60,643 bases of DNA from Anaerostipes hominis (ex Lee et al. 2021) (GCF_002270485.1 NZ_NQOG01000015.1:1-60643), one strand, 5' to 3'; shown: positions 17,863-27,061, counted from the first letter of the stretch. Numbers and translations: made by a program. The notes: generated by a model not told the origin, from the letters alone.

Positions 17863-19071
17863 ATGAGTAAAATTACAAAAAAAGAGTATGGAGAAGAAAT
17901 GGAAAAGGGCTTTAACTTGAGAACTGCAATGGAAGAAGCATCCAGATGTCTTCTCTGCCATGATTCACCTTGCAGCAAAGGATGCCCGGCAGGAACAGAT
18001 CCCGGAAAGTTCATTCGTTCTCTCCGTTTCCGCAATATTAAAGGAGCAGCAGAGACGGTCCGCGAGAATAACCCGCTGGCAGGATGCTGTGCCCAGGTCT
18101 GTCCATACGGAAAAATGTGTGAACAGGCGTGCAGCCGGACCGGTATTGATAAGCCGATCGAGATTGGAAAGATCCAGCGTTTCCTCGTAGAAGAAGAGAA
18201 AAAACAGAATATGGAATTTTTAAAAGCGGCAGAGCCAAAGAAAGAAAAGATCGCCTGTGTAGGTGCGGGACCGGCCTCTCTTTCCTGTGCAAGACAGCTG
18301 GCTCTGGAAGGATATTCTGTGACTGTCTATGAGGCTCAGGATAAAGCAGGCGGTGTCCTTACATATGGTATTATTCCAACCAGACTTCCTCAGGAAGTAG
18401 TTGATTTTGATATTCAGACTATTGAAAAACTTGGGGTAGAATTTAAATTTAATGAATCCATAGATGCGGCAAAGCTTGAGGCACTCAAAAGTGATTACGA
18501 TGCAGTATTCGTAGGAGCAGGTCTCTGGAAATCAAAGATGGTGGATATACCGGGCAAAGATCTGGAAGGTGTGGTAACTGCCATTGACTTTTTGAGGGAA
18601 GCTAAGACAAATACAGATCAGCTGTTACTTGGAGAAAATGTAATCGTCATCGGAGGCGGTGATGTGGCTATGGACTGTGTCACAACTGCGAAACAGCTGG
18701 GAGCGAAAGCGACTATCGTTTACCGCAGAACCATTGAAGAAGCTCCGGCAGATATGGATGAAGTCAGCTTCGTACAAAGTATGGGTATCCCGATCATTCA
18801 GGAATTTGCACCTGCAGAGATCGTCGGAGAAAACGGACATGTCACCGCAATGAGATTTGAAGGACGTGACGGGGAATCCGGACTGACCATGAAAACCGAT
18901 CAGGTTGTGCTGGCGATCGGACAGGTGGTCGGAGATGATGTAGCAGGCATTGCAGACGGCGATAACGTCTTCACAGGCGGAGACATGGTAAACGGCGGAA
19001 AAACCGTAGTAGAAGCTGTCGCTGAAGGCAAAGAGGCCGCAGAAAAGATTGCAGACTATTTTAACAAATAG
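17863..19071 (+). CDS. preT: NAD-dependent dihydropyrimidine dehydrogenase, PreT subunit
   Basis: The 402-aa FAD/Fe-S electron-input subunit of bacterial dihydropyrimidine dehydrogenase, which with PreA reduces uracil and thymine to the 5,6-dihydro forms using NADH. N-terminal Cys clusters [17 protein letters not shown] (about 29-45) and [18 protein letters not shown] hold Fe-S centres; then a FAD site ([19 protein letters not shown]) and an NAD(P) site ([17 protein letters not shown]). GGAGTGTGAAACAACC precedes the ATG. It overlaps no neighbour and is followed by preA after 16 bases. Confidence 0.92.
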   Translation: MSKITKKEYGEEMEKGFNLRTAMEEASRCLLCHDSPCSKGCPAGTDPGKFIRSLRFRNIKGAAETVRENNPLAGCCAQVCPYGKMCEQACSRTGIDKPIEIGKIQRFLVEEEKKQNMEFLKAAEPKKEKIACVGAGPASLSCARQLALEGYSVTVYEAQDKAGGVLTYGIIPTRLPQEVVDFDIQTIEKLGVEFKFNESIDAAKLEALKSDYDAVFVGAGLWKSKMVDIPGKDLEGVVTAIDFLREAKTNTDQLLLGENVIVIGGGDVAMDCVTTAKQLGAKATIVYRRTIEEAPADMDEVSFVQSMGIPIIQEFAPAEIVGENGHVTAMRFEGRDGESGLTMKTDQVVLAIGQVVGDDVAGIADGDNVFTGGDMVNGGKTVVEAVAEGKEAAEKIADYFNK

Positions 19072-19087
19072 AAAGGAGGCATTGAAT

Positions 19088-20344
19088 ATGTCCGTAAAGA
19101 AAGATTTATCAATCGATTTTTTAGGAGTCAAATGTGAAAACCCATTTTTCCTCTCATCCTCTCCGGTGGGAAGCAACTATGAAATGTGTGCCAAAGCGCT
19201 GGAGGCAGGATGGGCAGGAGTTTACTATAAGACCATCGGTATTTTTATACCAAATGAGTGTTCTCCGCGTTTTGATATTACCTCAAAGGAAGGAACACCG
19301 TGGACCGGATTTAAAAACATGGAAATGATTTCAGATAAACCTCTGGAAGACAATCTGGAATACATGAGAAGGCTGAAACAGGATTACCCGACAAAAGTCA
19401 TTGTTGCCAGCATTATGGGAAGCAATGAAGAAGAATGGGAGATCCTTGCAAAGAAAGTAACAGAGGCCGGAGTCGATATGATTGAGTGTAACTTTTCCTG
19501 CCCTCAGATGACTTCCTCTGCCATGGGGTCCGATGTAGGACAGAATCCGGATCTTGTGCGCAGATACTGTGAGGTTGTTTCCGGTGCTACCCATCTTCCG
19601 GTAATTGCAAAGATGACTCCGAATATCGGAAACATGGAGATTCCTGCGATTGCTGCCATGGAGGGCGGAGCTAAGGGAATCGCTGCCATCAACACAGTAA
19701 AAGCCATCACAAATATTGATGTTGAAAATATGACTGCAATGCCGGTAGTCAACGGTAAATCATCCATCTCCGGCTATTCAGGAGCGGCAGTAAAACCGAT
19801 CGCGCTGCGTTTTATCACACAGATGAAACAGCATCCGGAATTAAAAGATGTCCCGATCACAGGAATCGGAGGTATTGAGACATGGAAGGACGCATTGGAT
19901 TTCATTCTTGTGGGATCTTCCAATCTCCAGGTGACAACGGCGGTTATGCAGTATGGATACCGTATTGTAGAAGACATGATCAGCGGTCTGTCCCATTTCA
20001 TGGAAGACCATGGAATTGATAAATTGTCTGATCTGGTAGGCGTGGCTCTGCCGAACATCGTACCTGCTGATGACATCGACCGTACTTTCATCCTCTATCC
20101 GGATTTCAATAAGGATAAGTGTGTGGGATGCGGAAGATGCTATGTATCCTGCTTTGACGGCGGACATCAGGCCATTACATGGGATGAAAAAGAGAGGAAG
20201 CCGGTTCTCAATGAAGATAAGTGCGTCGGATGCCATTTATGCCTGAATGTCTGTCCGGTTATGGACTGCATTACCCCTGGAAAGGTTGAGATGAAGCCGG
20301 GAGTTAAAGACCATGAAGTGAAAATAAAAACCATGTATGAGTAA
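19088..20344 (+). CDS. preA: NAD-dependent dihydropyrimidine dehydrogenase, PreA subunit
   Basis: The 418-aa catalytic subunit, a dihydroorotate-dehydrogenase-like FMN barrel with a C-terminal two-cluster ferredoxin domain. The active-site Cys segment [18 protein letters not shown] (about 143-160) matches PreA/DPD. Ferredoxin motifs [11 protein letters not shown] and [12 protein letters not shown] are near the end. Start placed at ATG 19088 with GAAAGGAGG upstream, not at 19049, which would overlap preT. Cytoplasmic. By homology to gut-bacterial PreTA it should also reduce 5-fluorouracil. Confidence 0.93.
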   Translation: MSVKKDLSIDFLGVKCENPFFLSSSPVGSNYEMCAKALEAGWAGVYYKTIGIFIPNECSPRFDITSKEGTPWTGFKNMEMISDKPLEDNLEYMRRLKQDYPTKVIVASIMGSNEEEWEILAKKVTEAGVDMIECNFSCPQMTSSAMGSDVGQNPDLVRRYCEVVSGATHLPVIAKMTPNIGNMEIPAIAAMEGGAKGIAAINTVKAITNIDVENMTAMPVVNGKSSISGYSGAAVKPIALRFITQMKQHPELKDVPITGIGGIETWKDALDFILVGSSNLQVTTAVMQYGYRIVEDMISGLSHFMEDHGIDKLSDLVGVALPNIVPADDIDRTFILYPDFNKDKCVGCGRCYVSCFDGGHQAITWDEKERKPVLNEDKCVGCHLCLNVCPVMDCITPGKVEMKPGVKDHEVKIKTMYE

Positions 20345-20372
20345 AGCATAAGTCAGATTGGGGGACAATCAT

Positions 20373-21755
20373 ATGAAAAAATTCGACTTAGTGATCAAGA
20401 ATGGTACTGTTGTGACAGCTTCTGATATGTTTTCTGCGGATTTAGGTGTGAAGGACGGAAAGATCGCAGCCATTGCAGAAAATATAGAAGCAGATGCAGA
20501 TGAAGTGTTTGATGCTGCAGGAAAGCTGGTACTTCCGGGAGCACTGGACGTACACACTCACCTGGCAATGCCGTTCGGCGGTACGATTTCTTCAGACAGC
20601 TATCTTTCAGGAACCAGGGCCGCTGCCTGCGGAGGAGTCACAACGGTCTTTGATTATCCGGTTCAGCATACCGGAGAAACAATCCGCGGAGTCATTGCAG
20701 AGAAAAAAGCTGTTCTGGAGAAAGAAGCATGTGTGGACTTTGCTTCCCACTGCTGTATCACTGATCTTTCTGACGGAGCGATCATTGAGGAGATGGAAGA
20801 GGCCGTAAAAGAGGGAATCACAAGCTTTAAATGCTTCCTGGTGTATAAAAAAGAGGGATGGATGGTAAGCGACGGAACTCTTGCAAAGCTGATGCTGCGC
20901 GCGAAGGAACTGGGAGCCATGATCAATGTGCATGCTGAGAATCCGGATCTGATTGATATGTATACAGAGCAGTTCTTAAAAGAAGGCAAGACGAGTGCTT
21001 GGTATCATTACATGAGCCGGCCGGAATTTGTGGAGGCTGAGGCAGACAAAAGAGCTGTGCACTGGTCAAGGCATTTGGATGCGCCGCTGTATCTGGTGCA
21101 TATGGCGGATAAGGAAGGCCTTGAAGCCTGTATTCAGGCAAAAGAAGAAGGGGCACCGGTATTCGTGGAGACTTGTCCGCAGTACCTGGAATTCACCTGT
21201 GACGTTTATAAGAGAGAGGACGGACGCAACTTTGTATGCTCCCCTCCGATCAAAGGCCAGGAAAGCCAGGATGCACTGTGGAAAGCGATAAAGAACGGTT
21301 CCATTGATACGGTGGCAACGGATCACTGCCCGTTCCAGAGCTATGAGAAAGACTGGGGCAGGGATGATTTCACCAAAATCCCGAACGGATGCTCAGGAAT
21401 AGAGAACTTATATCCATATATGCTGGATGCGGCAAACTCCGGAAAAATATCTTTTTCAAGGGCAGTAGAGCTTTGCTCCACGAACCCTGCGAAGATTTTC
21501 GGATGTGACCAGAAAGGTTCGATTGCAGTCGGTAAGGACGCAGATATTGTTATTTACGACAAGGATAAAGATTTCACGATCAGTGTTGATACAATGCATT
21601 CAGATTGTGACCACACGATCTGGGAAGGTAAGAAACTTCACGGATATCCGGTTCGCACATTCCTCCGCGGAAATGTAGTGTATGCAGACGGAGAGTTTAA
21701 GGGAACTCCCGGAATGGGCAGGTTTGTGAAACGGAGCCCCAGAAAACTGAAATAA
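20373..21755 (+). CDS. hydA: Dihydropyrimidinase (D-hydantoinase type)
   Basis: A 460-aa amidohydrolase that opens dihydrouracil or dihydrothymine to the N-carbamoyl-beta-amino acid. It has the metal motif DVHTHLAMPFG, the lysine that is carbamylated to bridge two zinc ions in SFKCFLVYK, later metal His residues (LVHMADKEG region) and the Asp in VATDHCPF. Start at ATG 20373; TTG at 20358 is too close to the ribosome site (GGGGGACAA). It follows preA by 28 bases, which makes the pyrimidine role far more likely than allantoin or hydantoin use. Confidence 0.9.
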   Translation: MKKFDLVIKNGTVVTASDMFSADLGVKDGKIAAIAENIEADADEVFDAAGKLVLPGALDVHTHLAMPFGGTISSDSYLSGTRAAACGGVTTVFDYPVQHTGETIRGVIAEKKAVLEKEACVDFASHCCITDLSDGAIIEEMEEAVKEGITSFKCFLVYKKEGWMVSDGTLAKLMLRAKELGAMINVHAENPDLIDMYTEQFLKEGKTSAWYHYMSRPEFVEAEADKRAVHWSRHLDAPLYLVHMADKEGLEACIQAKEEGAPVFVETCPQYLEFTCDVYKREDGRNFVCSPPIKGQESQDALWKAIKNGSIDTVATDHCPFQSYEKDWGRDDFTKIPNGCSGIENLYPYMLDAANSGKISFSRAVELCSTNPAKIFGCDQKGSIAVGKDADIVIYDKDKDFTISVDTMHSDCDHTIWEGKKLHGYPVRTFLRGNVVYADGEFKGTPGMGRFVKRSPRKLK

Positions 21756-21770
21756 AAAAGAGAGGGTACC

Positions 21771-22535
21771 ATGGGCAAGGCAGTGACTAGAAAAGAAGCG
21801 GAACAGATGCTTGAAAATGCATTGGAGATCGGCGCACGTATGCTGATCTCCGGTGCAGAGATCAGCCGCGTGGAAGATTCCATCCTTAGAATCTGCACGG
21901 CTTATGGATCTGAACGGACTGAGGTGTTTTCTATTACGTATACAATTGTTGCCACTATTTCCTCCAAGAATTTCGGTATCATAACCCAGTCCAGGAGAAT
22001 CCATGGTTCAGCGTTTAACCTTCAGGAGCTGAAATATCTGAACAACCTGTCCCGGAATGTGTGTGAGAACCTTCCGGACATGGATGAGGTTAGAAGGGAT
22101 CTGAAACAAATCCATGAACTGCCCAGGTATACCAACCGGCAGGGCATGCTCATTTATGCATTGATATCATCTGCTTTTACCCTGTTTTTCGGAGGGACAC
22201 TGCTGGATGCTGTGATTTCTGCGGCCATAGGAGTCATGATCAAGGCTGTGGAAATCCCTTTGAAAAACATGAAGATGAACCGGTTTCTGGTCTCATGTCT
22301 GTGTTCGCTGGCAGCAGCGGCGCTGGCAGTCATGGCGGCGCGTACAGGCATTGGCTGTTCCTCTGATAAGATCAGTATCGGCAATGTGATGATCCTGATT
22401 CCGGGGCTTATGTTCACGAACTGTATCCGGGAGATGATATCCGATAATTTTTTATCCGGCCTGACCCGTTTTGGAGAAGCGGTCCTGCTAAGCCTTTCGA
22501 TTGCTCTGGGCTTTGCAGCGGTCAGCTGGCTGTGA
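21771..22535 (+). CDS. ThrE-type amino-acid exporter, N-terminal-half subunit (DUF1212)
   Basis: A 254-aa protein matching the first half of threonine/serine exporter ThrE. A soluble amphipathic region (EAEQMLENALEIGARMLISG, then SRVEDSILRIC) is followed by about five membrane segments from residue 120. In many Firmicutes ThrE is split into this subunit and a small DUF3815 partner, as here (22637). Inside a pyrimidine-catabolic operon it may export beta-alanine or a related amino acid; the substrate is not shown by sequence. Follows hydA by 15 bases. Confidence 0.82.
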   Translation: MGKAVTRKEAEQMLENALEIGARMLISGAEISRVEDSILRICTAYGSERTEVFSITYTIVATISSKNFGIITQSRRIHGSAFNLQELKYLNNLSRNVCENLPDMDEVRRDLKQIHELPRYTNRQGMLIYALISSAFTLFFGGTLLDAVISAAIGVMIKAVEIPLKNMKMNRFLVSCLCSLAAAALAVMAARTGIGCSSDKISIGNVMILIPGLMFTNCIREMISDNFLSGLTRFGEAVLLSLSIALGFAAVSWL

Positions 22536-22536
22536 A

Positions 22537-22594
22537 TTTTTCAGCACTATCTCCGTCCTGCTTTAAAATGCACTCCTCCGATAGTGCTGAAAAA
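22537..22594. repeat. Perfect 15-bp inverted repeat between the two exporter subunits
   Basis: TTTTTCAGCACTATC at 22537-22551 is the exact reverse complement of 22580-22594. There is no T-run after it, so it is not a normal terminator. It could be an RNA processing or stability element within the operon. Confidence 0.6.
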
Positions 22595-22636
22595 CTTTCG
22601 CAGGATGCTGCAAGATGAAGTTGAGAGGAGTTTGAG

Positions 22637-23077
22637 ATGAGTGAATTAAATCAAATCGCCGCAGCATTTTTTGGAGCCCTTGGCTTTGCATTTTTATTTA
22701 ATCTGCATGGGAAAGAGATATTTTATACTTCATTAGGAGGATGTCTTGCGTGGTGTGTATATCTTGCGGCAGGATTTATAGTCCCACAGTACGGAAAACA
22801 ATATTTTGCAGCGGCATTATTTTTAGGAATTTATGCAGAACTTTTGGCAGTCAGGACAAAGGTACCCGCGACATTATATCTTGCAGTCGGCATGATCCCT
22901 CTCATTCCGGGGGCAGCATTGTTTATGATGATGCAGAATGCATTTAAAGCCGACTGGGAACAGTTTGCACAGTACCGGCTCGAAGCGTTTATCACGGGCG
23001 CTTCTATAGCCTTTGGAACGATCGTGGCAGCTGTGTGCTGGAACATTTTTAAAAACTATTGGTTCAACAAAAAATAA
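22637..23077 (+). CDS. ThrE-type exporter, C-terminal-half subunit (ThrE_2/DUF3815)
   Basis: A 146-aa protein with four or five membrane segments, matching the second half of ThrE: an early GALGFAFLFNLHGKEI stretch, PATLYLAVGMIPLIPGAALF (conserved Pro-rich re-entrant type loop), and a final helix AFGTIVAAVCWNIF. Pairs with the protein at 21771. GAGGAGTTTGAG precedes the ATG; the next gene starts 12 bases downstream with AAGGAGG. Confidence 0.82.
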   Translation: MSELNQIAAAFFGALGFAFLFNLHGKEIFYTSLGGCLAWCVYLAAGFIVPQYGKQYFAAALFLGIYAELLAVRTKVPATLYLAVGMIPLIPGAALFMMMQNAFKADWEQFAQYRLEAFITGASIAFGTIVAAVCWNIFKNYWFNKK

Positions 23078-23089
23078 GGAGGTTCATTT

Positions 23090-24349
23090 ATGTATACATG
23101 TGATTTAGGCCGGATGGCGGATAAGATTACAACAATGAGTAAATTTGGAGATGCCGGACACGGAGGCATCACAAGATACTCTCTTTCACCGGAAGCTTTA
23201 CAGGCAAGAGGAGAATTCGTAAAACGAATGGAAGCCATCGGAGCAGAGATCAAAACAGATGATATGGCAAATGTCTATGCAACTCTCAAAGGTTCTGAGC
23301 CTGATCTTCCGAACATCGTTATGGCTTCCCACTGTGATTCAGTAAAGAACGGCGGAAACTATGACGGCATTTTGGGAGTCATGGGAGCGATGGAAGTTCT
23401 CGAGACGATTGCGGATCAGGAGATCCCTCATAAACACAACATCACGGCAATGATCTGGACGAACGAGGAAGGTTCTTTATATCCGCCGGCTATGATGTCT
23501 TCCGGGGTTATCTGCAACGATTATCTCCCGGATGATATTAAGAAAAATTTCCTCCATGAAAATATGCTGGCGTCTAAATCAGTTCTCGAACCTGAAAAAA
23601 CATTCGGCGAGGCGTTAGAGGCATCCGGTTATAAAGGAGCAAGAGAAAACCGCCTGAACAACAAGGATTATATGGCAATGTTTGAGCTGCATATTGAACA
23701 GGGCCCGATCTTAGAGGCAGCTAATAAAGACATTGGTGTCGTTACCTGTGTTCTCGGAATGATCAACTACAAGATCAAGGTTTACGGACAGTCAGACCAT
23801 GCCGGAACCACACCGATGCAATACCGCCAGGATGCGTTATATGGGGCGGCAAAGGTTCTCCAGTATCTCCATGATGAATTGGATAAGCTGGACCCTGAAT
23901 TAGTTTATACAACCGGAGAAATCTACTGTCATCCGAATGTACATACTGTTATTCCTGATTATGTAGAATTCTCTATCGATGCAAGACATGAGAAACCAGA
24001 AGTGATTGAACAGGTTGTCAATGTCATCAAGTCTATGCCGAAGGAAGTAGTAAAATGTAAAGTAGACTACGAAGTAGCATGGACAAGAGACACGGTTTAC
24101 TATGACAAAGAACTGGTTGGTTATGTACAGGAAGCAGTCGATGAACTTGGCTACTCCAACCAGAAAATCAATTCCGGAGCAGGACATGATGCACAGTTTG
24201 CGGCATATATGATGCCCACCACTATGGTATTTGTTCCGTCAAAGGACGGACATTCTCACTGTGAACCGGAATATACATCCCCGGAACAGTGTACTCAGGG
24301 AGCATCTGTACTCCTGAATGCAGTTCTCAAATGTGATGCCGGCAAGTAG
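23090..24349 (+). CDS. M20-family N-carbamoyl-beta-amino-acid amidohydrolase (beta-ureidopropionase type)
   Basis: A 419-aa metal hydrolase of the AmaB/HyuC/AllC group. Metal ligands: His and Asp in MASHCDSVKNGGNYDGI, Glu in TNEEGS, His in ELHIEQGP, and His in the C-terminal GHSHCEPEY. The dimerisation domain carries GQSDHAGTTPM, a conserved carbamoyl-substrate motif. The family removes ammonia and CO2 from N-carbamoyl amino acids or allantoate. The neighbours (preTA, hydA) indicate N-carbamoyl-beta-alanine as substrate, giving beta-alanine. AAGGAGGTTCATTT precedes ATG. Confidence 0.85.
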   Translation: MYTCDLGRMADKITTMSKFGDAGHGGITRYSLSPEALQARGEFVKRMEAIGAEIKTDDMANVYATLKGSEPDLPNIVMASHCDSVKNGGNYDGILGVMGAMEVLETIADQEIPHKHNITAMIWTNEEGSLYPPAMMSSGVICNDYLPDDIKKNFLHENMLASKSVLEPEKTFGEALEASGYKGARENRLNNKDYMAMFELHIEQGPILEAANKDIGVVTCVLGMINYKIKVYGQSDHAGTTPMQYRQDALYGAAKVLQYLHDELDKLDPELVYTTGEIYCHPNVHTVIPDYVEFSIDARHEKPEVIEQVVNVIKSMPKEVVKCKVDYEVAWTRDTVYYDKELVGYVQEAVDELGYSNQKINSGAGHDAQFAAYMMPTTMVFVPSKDGHSHCEPEYTSPEQCTQGASVLLNAVLKCDAGK

Positions 24350-24379
24350 GTAACATCGTTTTCCTTTACGTTAAAATAA

Positions 24380-24416
24380 GCAAAAAGAACGCTGTGGATT
24401 TCAGCGTTCTTTTTGC
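24380..24416 (+). terminator. Terminator of the pyrimidine operon
   Basis: GCAAAAAGAACGCTG and CAGCGTTCTTTTTGC form a perfect stem with a 7-base loop and an internal T-run. Confidence 0.88.
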
Positions 24417-24429
24417 CGCTATATTCTGG

Positions 24430-24435
24430 TATAAT
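24430..24435 (+). promoter_or_regulatory. Extended -10 promoter of the first MerR gene
   Basis: TGGTATAAT ending at 24435 is a consensus extended -10, 25 bases before the ribosome site GGGAGG at 24461. Confidence 0.6.
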
Positions 24436-24465
24436 AGCATTGGCATTTAAAATGTACTGAGGGAG

Positions 24466-25344
24466 GTGTTTCTTATTTTTATCGACAAGCCTTATTACAG
24501 CATAGGGGAACTTTCGGCGATCTGCGATATTCCGCAGAAGACATTGAGATATTATGACGAGATCGGCCTGTTTACTCCGGACCGCAGAAACGAGGAAACC
24601 CATTACCGCCTTTATTCAAAGGGGCAGATCATTACCGTCGTCATCATTAAGAATTTGAAACAAATGGGGTTTTCACTGAAGGAGATCAAAGAGATCGTCT
24701 CTGAAAATGAAGCCAAGGCGTTAGAAAAGAATATGCTGAAAAAGCTGCAGTCTATGAAGCAGGAGATCGAAGACAGTATCAACCGTTATACGGAATACTG
24801 CTATTTTCTTAAAAAAATACAGAGTGGAATTGATATATTGGAAGAACTGTCTGACAGCTGTTCTGACGAGATGAAGATTTCCGTAGAATTTATCCCGGAG
24901 ATCAATCTCTTATATGATCGCCGTATCATGAAAGATTATGATTATTCTGAGATTTCCCTTGAACGGTGGCTTGGAATCACGGATAAAGCAAAGACAATGA
25001 ACTGTAAAATCACAGGGCCAGTATATGTCACTTTTTATGACAGTAATATACTGAATAAATTTCTGTCCCAGGACTCTGAGATCGAATTTGCCGTCCAGGT
25101 AGAGGAATCAAAGCCCGCTGAACATATACGGCCTTTTGGAGGGATGCTGGCTGCCACAGTCATTCATATCGGAAACTATGAAGAAATTTCAAGCACCTAC
25201 ATACATCTCATCAAGTGGATCAAAAAACATAACTATAAAACGGTTGGGCCGGCTACCGAAGAGTTCATCCTTTCACCTCTGGATGTGAATGATGAAACCA
25301 GAAGGGTTACCAAGATCATCATACCCGTAGAAAAGGATTCCTGA
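24466..25344 (+). CDS. MerR-family regulator with C-terminal effector-binding domain (first paralogue)
   Basis: A protein of about 290 aa. An N-terminal MerR winged helix (YYSIGELSAICDIPQKTLRYYDEIGLF) and coiled coil (about 80-125) are followed by a GyrI/AraC-type ligand-binding domain, as in BmrR-like regulators. The start is unsettled: GTG 24466 lies inside the GGGAGG ribosome site, and the only well-spaced codons in frame are ATT 24475 or ATC 24481. It directly follows the pyrimidine operon and may sense a pyrimidine or beta-amino acid; its paralogue faces it tail to tail, 3 bases away. Confidence 0.82.
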   Translation: MFLIFIDKPYYSIGELSAICDIPQKTLRYYDEIGLFTPDRRNEETHYRLYSKGQIITVVIIKNLKQMGFSLKEIKEIVSENEAKALEKNMLKKLQSMKQEIEDSINRYTEYCYFLKKIQSGIDILEELSDSCSDEMKISVEFIPEINLLYDRRIMKDYDYSEISLERWLGITDKAKTMNCKITGPVYVTFYDSNILNKFLSQDSEIEFAVQVEESKPAEHIRPFGGMLAATVIHIGNYEEISSTYIHLIKWIKKHNYKTVGPATEEFILSPLDVNDETRRVTKIIIPVEKDS

Positions 25345-25347
25345 AAA

Positions 25348-26217
25348 TTACTTTGTGACAGGGATGATGATTTTAGTAACATGTTCATTTTCATTTCGCA
25401 GGTCCACAGGGGAAATGATAAATTCTTCTGAAACCGGACCTGCAACCTTGTAATGATTTTGATTGATCCACTGAATGATTTTGATGTGGGATTTGATAAC
25501 ATCGCTGTACGGTCCAACATGAAAAGCGGTAGCTGCAAGAAAGCCGCCGAACTTTCGGACATGTTTGGAACCGCTTTCTTCTACCTGAATGCCGAACTCA
25601 ATATCACAGTCTTTAGAAAGAAACTGGTCCAGCAGATCCGTGTAATAGGTGACTGTTATCGGGCCGCATACCTTAAGGCCGTGTCTTGAGACTTCATCGT
25701 TGATCTCTACCCACCGCTCAAGGGAGACCTCGTCATTGTGATAAGACTGCATGATCCTGCGGGAGTGATAAAGATTTACTTCAGGCACTTCTTTGACCGT
25801 GATCGCATCCATCTCACCGGCCTGGATCTTTTTCAGATCATCATCATAGAGATGAAGGATCTGGGCACCTTCTTTTAATCTCTGTAAAAACTGCTCCCCC
25901 TCAAAGTATTTCTGATTCAGAGCTTCAATTTCCTTTTTTATACATACCAGTTTGTCTTCAATTTTCTGTTCCAGGTTCCGGACCTGGTTTGCAGAAACAA
26001 TTTCTTTAATTTCCTTAATCGAAAAACCGAGCATGCGCAGTTTCCGGATGATAGAGATGGTTACCATCTGATCTTTGCTGTAATAGCGGTATTTGCTCTC
26101 CTCTTTCCGGACCTCCGGAACTACCAGCTTGATCTCGTCATAGTAACGAAGCGTCTTAATCGAAGTATTGCAGGTGGCTGCCACTTCCCCGATAGAATAG
26201 TAATGATTCCTGTCCAA
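25348..26217 (-). CDS. MerR-family regulator with C-terminal effector-binding domain (second paralogue)
   Basis: A 289-aa paralogue of the gene at 24466: same HYYSIGEVAATCNTSIKTLR helix, coiled coil, and effector domain, and closely similar stretches such as EVPEVNLYHSRRIMQSY. Start taken as TTG 26217, because GGAGGG sits 8 bases upstream and the N-terminus then matches the paralogue; ATG 26235 would lie upstream of that site. It is transcribed in the same direction as the beta-alanine-type operon at 31-37.6 kb. I infer that the pair governs the two halves of the pathway. Confidence 0.82.
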   Translation of the reverse strand: MDRNHYYSIGEVAATCNTSIKTLRYYDEIKLVVPEVRKEESKYRYYSKDQMVTISIIRKLRMLGFSIKEIKEIVSANQVRNLEQKIEDKLVCIKKEIEALNQKYFEGEQFLQRLKEGAQILHLYDDDLKKIQAGEMDAITVKEVPEVNLYHSRRIMQSYHNDEVSLERWVEINDEVSRHGLKVCGPITVTYYTDLLDQFLSKDCDIEFGIQVEESGSKHVRKFGGFLAATAFHVGPYSDVIKSHIKIIQWINQNHYKVAGPVSEEFIISPVDLRNENEHVTKIIIPVTK

Positions 26218-26250
26218 AATTTTGTCCCTCCACAAATTTCAACCTTTAAA

Positions 26251-26280
26251 AATATTATACCTTATTGCGCAAGGCACGTC
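26251..26280 (-). promoter_or_regulatory. Promoter region of the second MerR gene
   Basis: On the minus strand TATAAT (about 26262-26257) is preceded by the dyad CCTTGCGCAATAAGG (about 26275-26261). The dyad is a possible autoregulatory site. The rest of 26281-26460 is A+T-rich with no supported gene. Confidence 0.4.
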
Positions 26281-26460
26281 TATTTGAACGGTTTAAAATT
26301 TAGTTTTCAAGAAAACAATTCTCAATTTGTCCACAATGCCCATGTGCCATAAAGTAGAATATAGGTATCAAGATAATATTTATTAAAAAATAACCGATTT
26401 AGCTAGTATAATCTTTATAAGATATAGATAAACAATAAATAACATGGTATTATTTGTATA

Positions 26461-26736
26461 ACTAAGACATTTATCGCAGCACAAAATGATAATGAAATTG
26501 AAATTGTAGATATGAAGCTTGAGAAAGAAGCGGATTTGTTTGCGGTACGTTCCTTAATATCAGAAGATGATTATAATGAATTTATAAGTGAGTCCAATTT
26601 TACCAGGCAAAGTATACTGGACTTTGCTGGTCAAATGGGGATTCATCCTGGTATTGTAGTGGGGCGATTACAGCATGACAGATTTGTGGATTTTAGATCA
26701 CTGAATGATTTAAGAGTAAGATATCAGATTCAATAG
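26461..26736 (+). pseudogene. C-terminal remnant of a HigA-like (XRE/ImmA-type) antitoxin
   Basis: An open frame without a start near its left end encodes NEIEIVDMKLEKEADLFAVR followed by a segment ending in MGIHPGIVVGRLQHDRF and LNDLRVRYQI. This is the C-terminal signature of HigA/ImmA-type antitoxins, where the EKEAD-x-FA and HPGIVVGRLQ motifs are conserved. The N-terminal DNA-binding domain and any HigB toxin are missing. A truncated leftover of a toxin-antitoxin module at the edge of the bacteriocin region. Confidence 0.7.
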
Positions 26737-26785
26737 ACTGATGGTACAAAGAGTAAAGTATACGTTGTCTCCCACATTGTCTTGC

Positions 26786-26822
26786 TCCCAATGCCGGCAG
26801 ACAGCAAGGCCTTGGGAGCATT
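26786..26822. terminator. Hairpin between the HigA remnant and the bacteriocin operon
   Basis: GCTCCCAA and TTGGGAGC pair across a loop of about 20 bases. It lies between convergent units and could end either; T-runs are weak. Confidence 0.4.
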
Positions 26823-26839
26823 TCAAAATTTGAATTCTT

Positions 26840-27052
26840 TTAATGCTTACGATATGACTCTGTCGTTTTCATAAAGGCAATGTAGTTAACAATCAGATTC
26901 AAGAAAAAGAAGATAAGAATAAAGCTTCCCCAATATATGAAAAGGCTGTCATAGCTCAAATTAAAACTTCGGTAAATAACCTTATGGATACCCACTGTTA
27001 ATAATATTAAAATGCAATTAATAAAGGACAATGTAACTTTTTTCATTTTCAA
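26840..27052 (-). CDS. Small two-helix membrane protein in the bacteriocin operon
   Basis: A 70-aa protein with two membrane segments (about 8-26 and 38-61) and charged ends (MKMKK, SYRKH). It begins 9 bases after the ABC ATPase stop, with AAAGGAATTTG upstream, so it is the last gene of the lactococcin-972-type operon. No family is recognised. An accessory immunity or export role would fit its size and place but is unproven. Confidence 0.6.
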   Translation of the reverse strand: MKMKKVTLSFINCILILLTVGIHKVIYRSFNLSYDSLFIYWGSFILIFFFLNLIVNYIAFMKTTESYRKH

Positions 27053-27061
27053 ATTCCTTTC

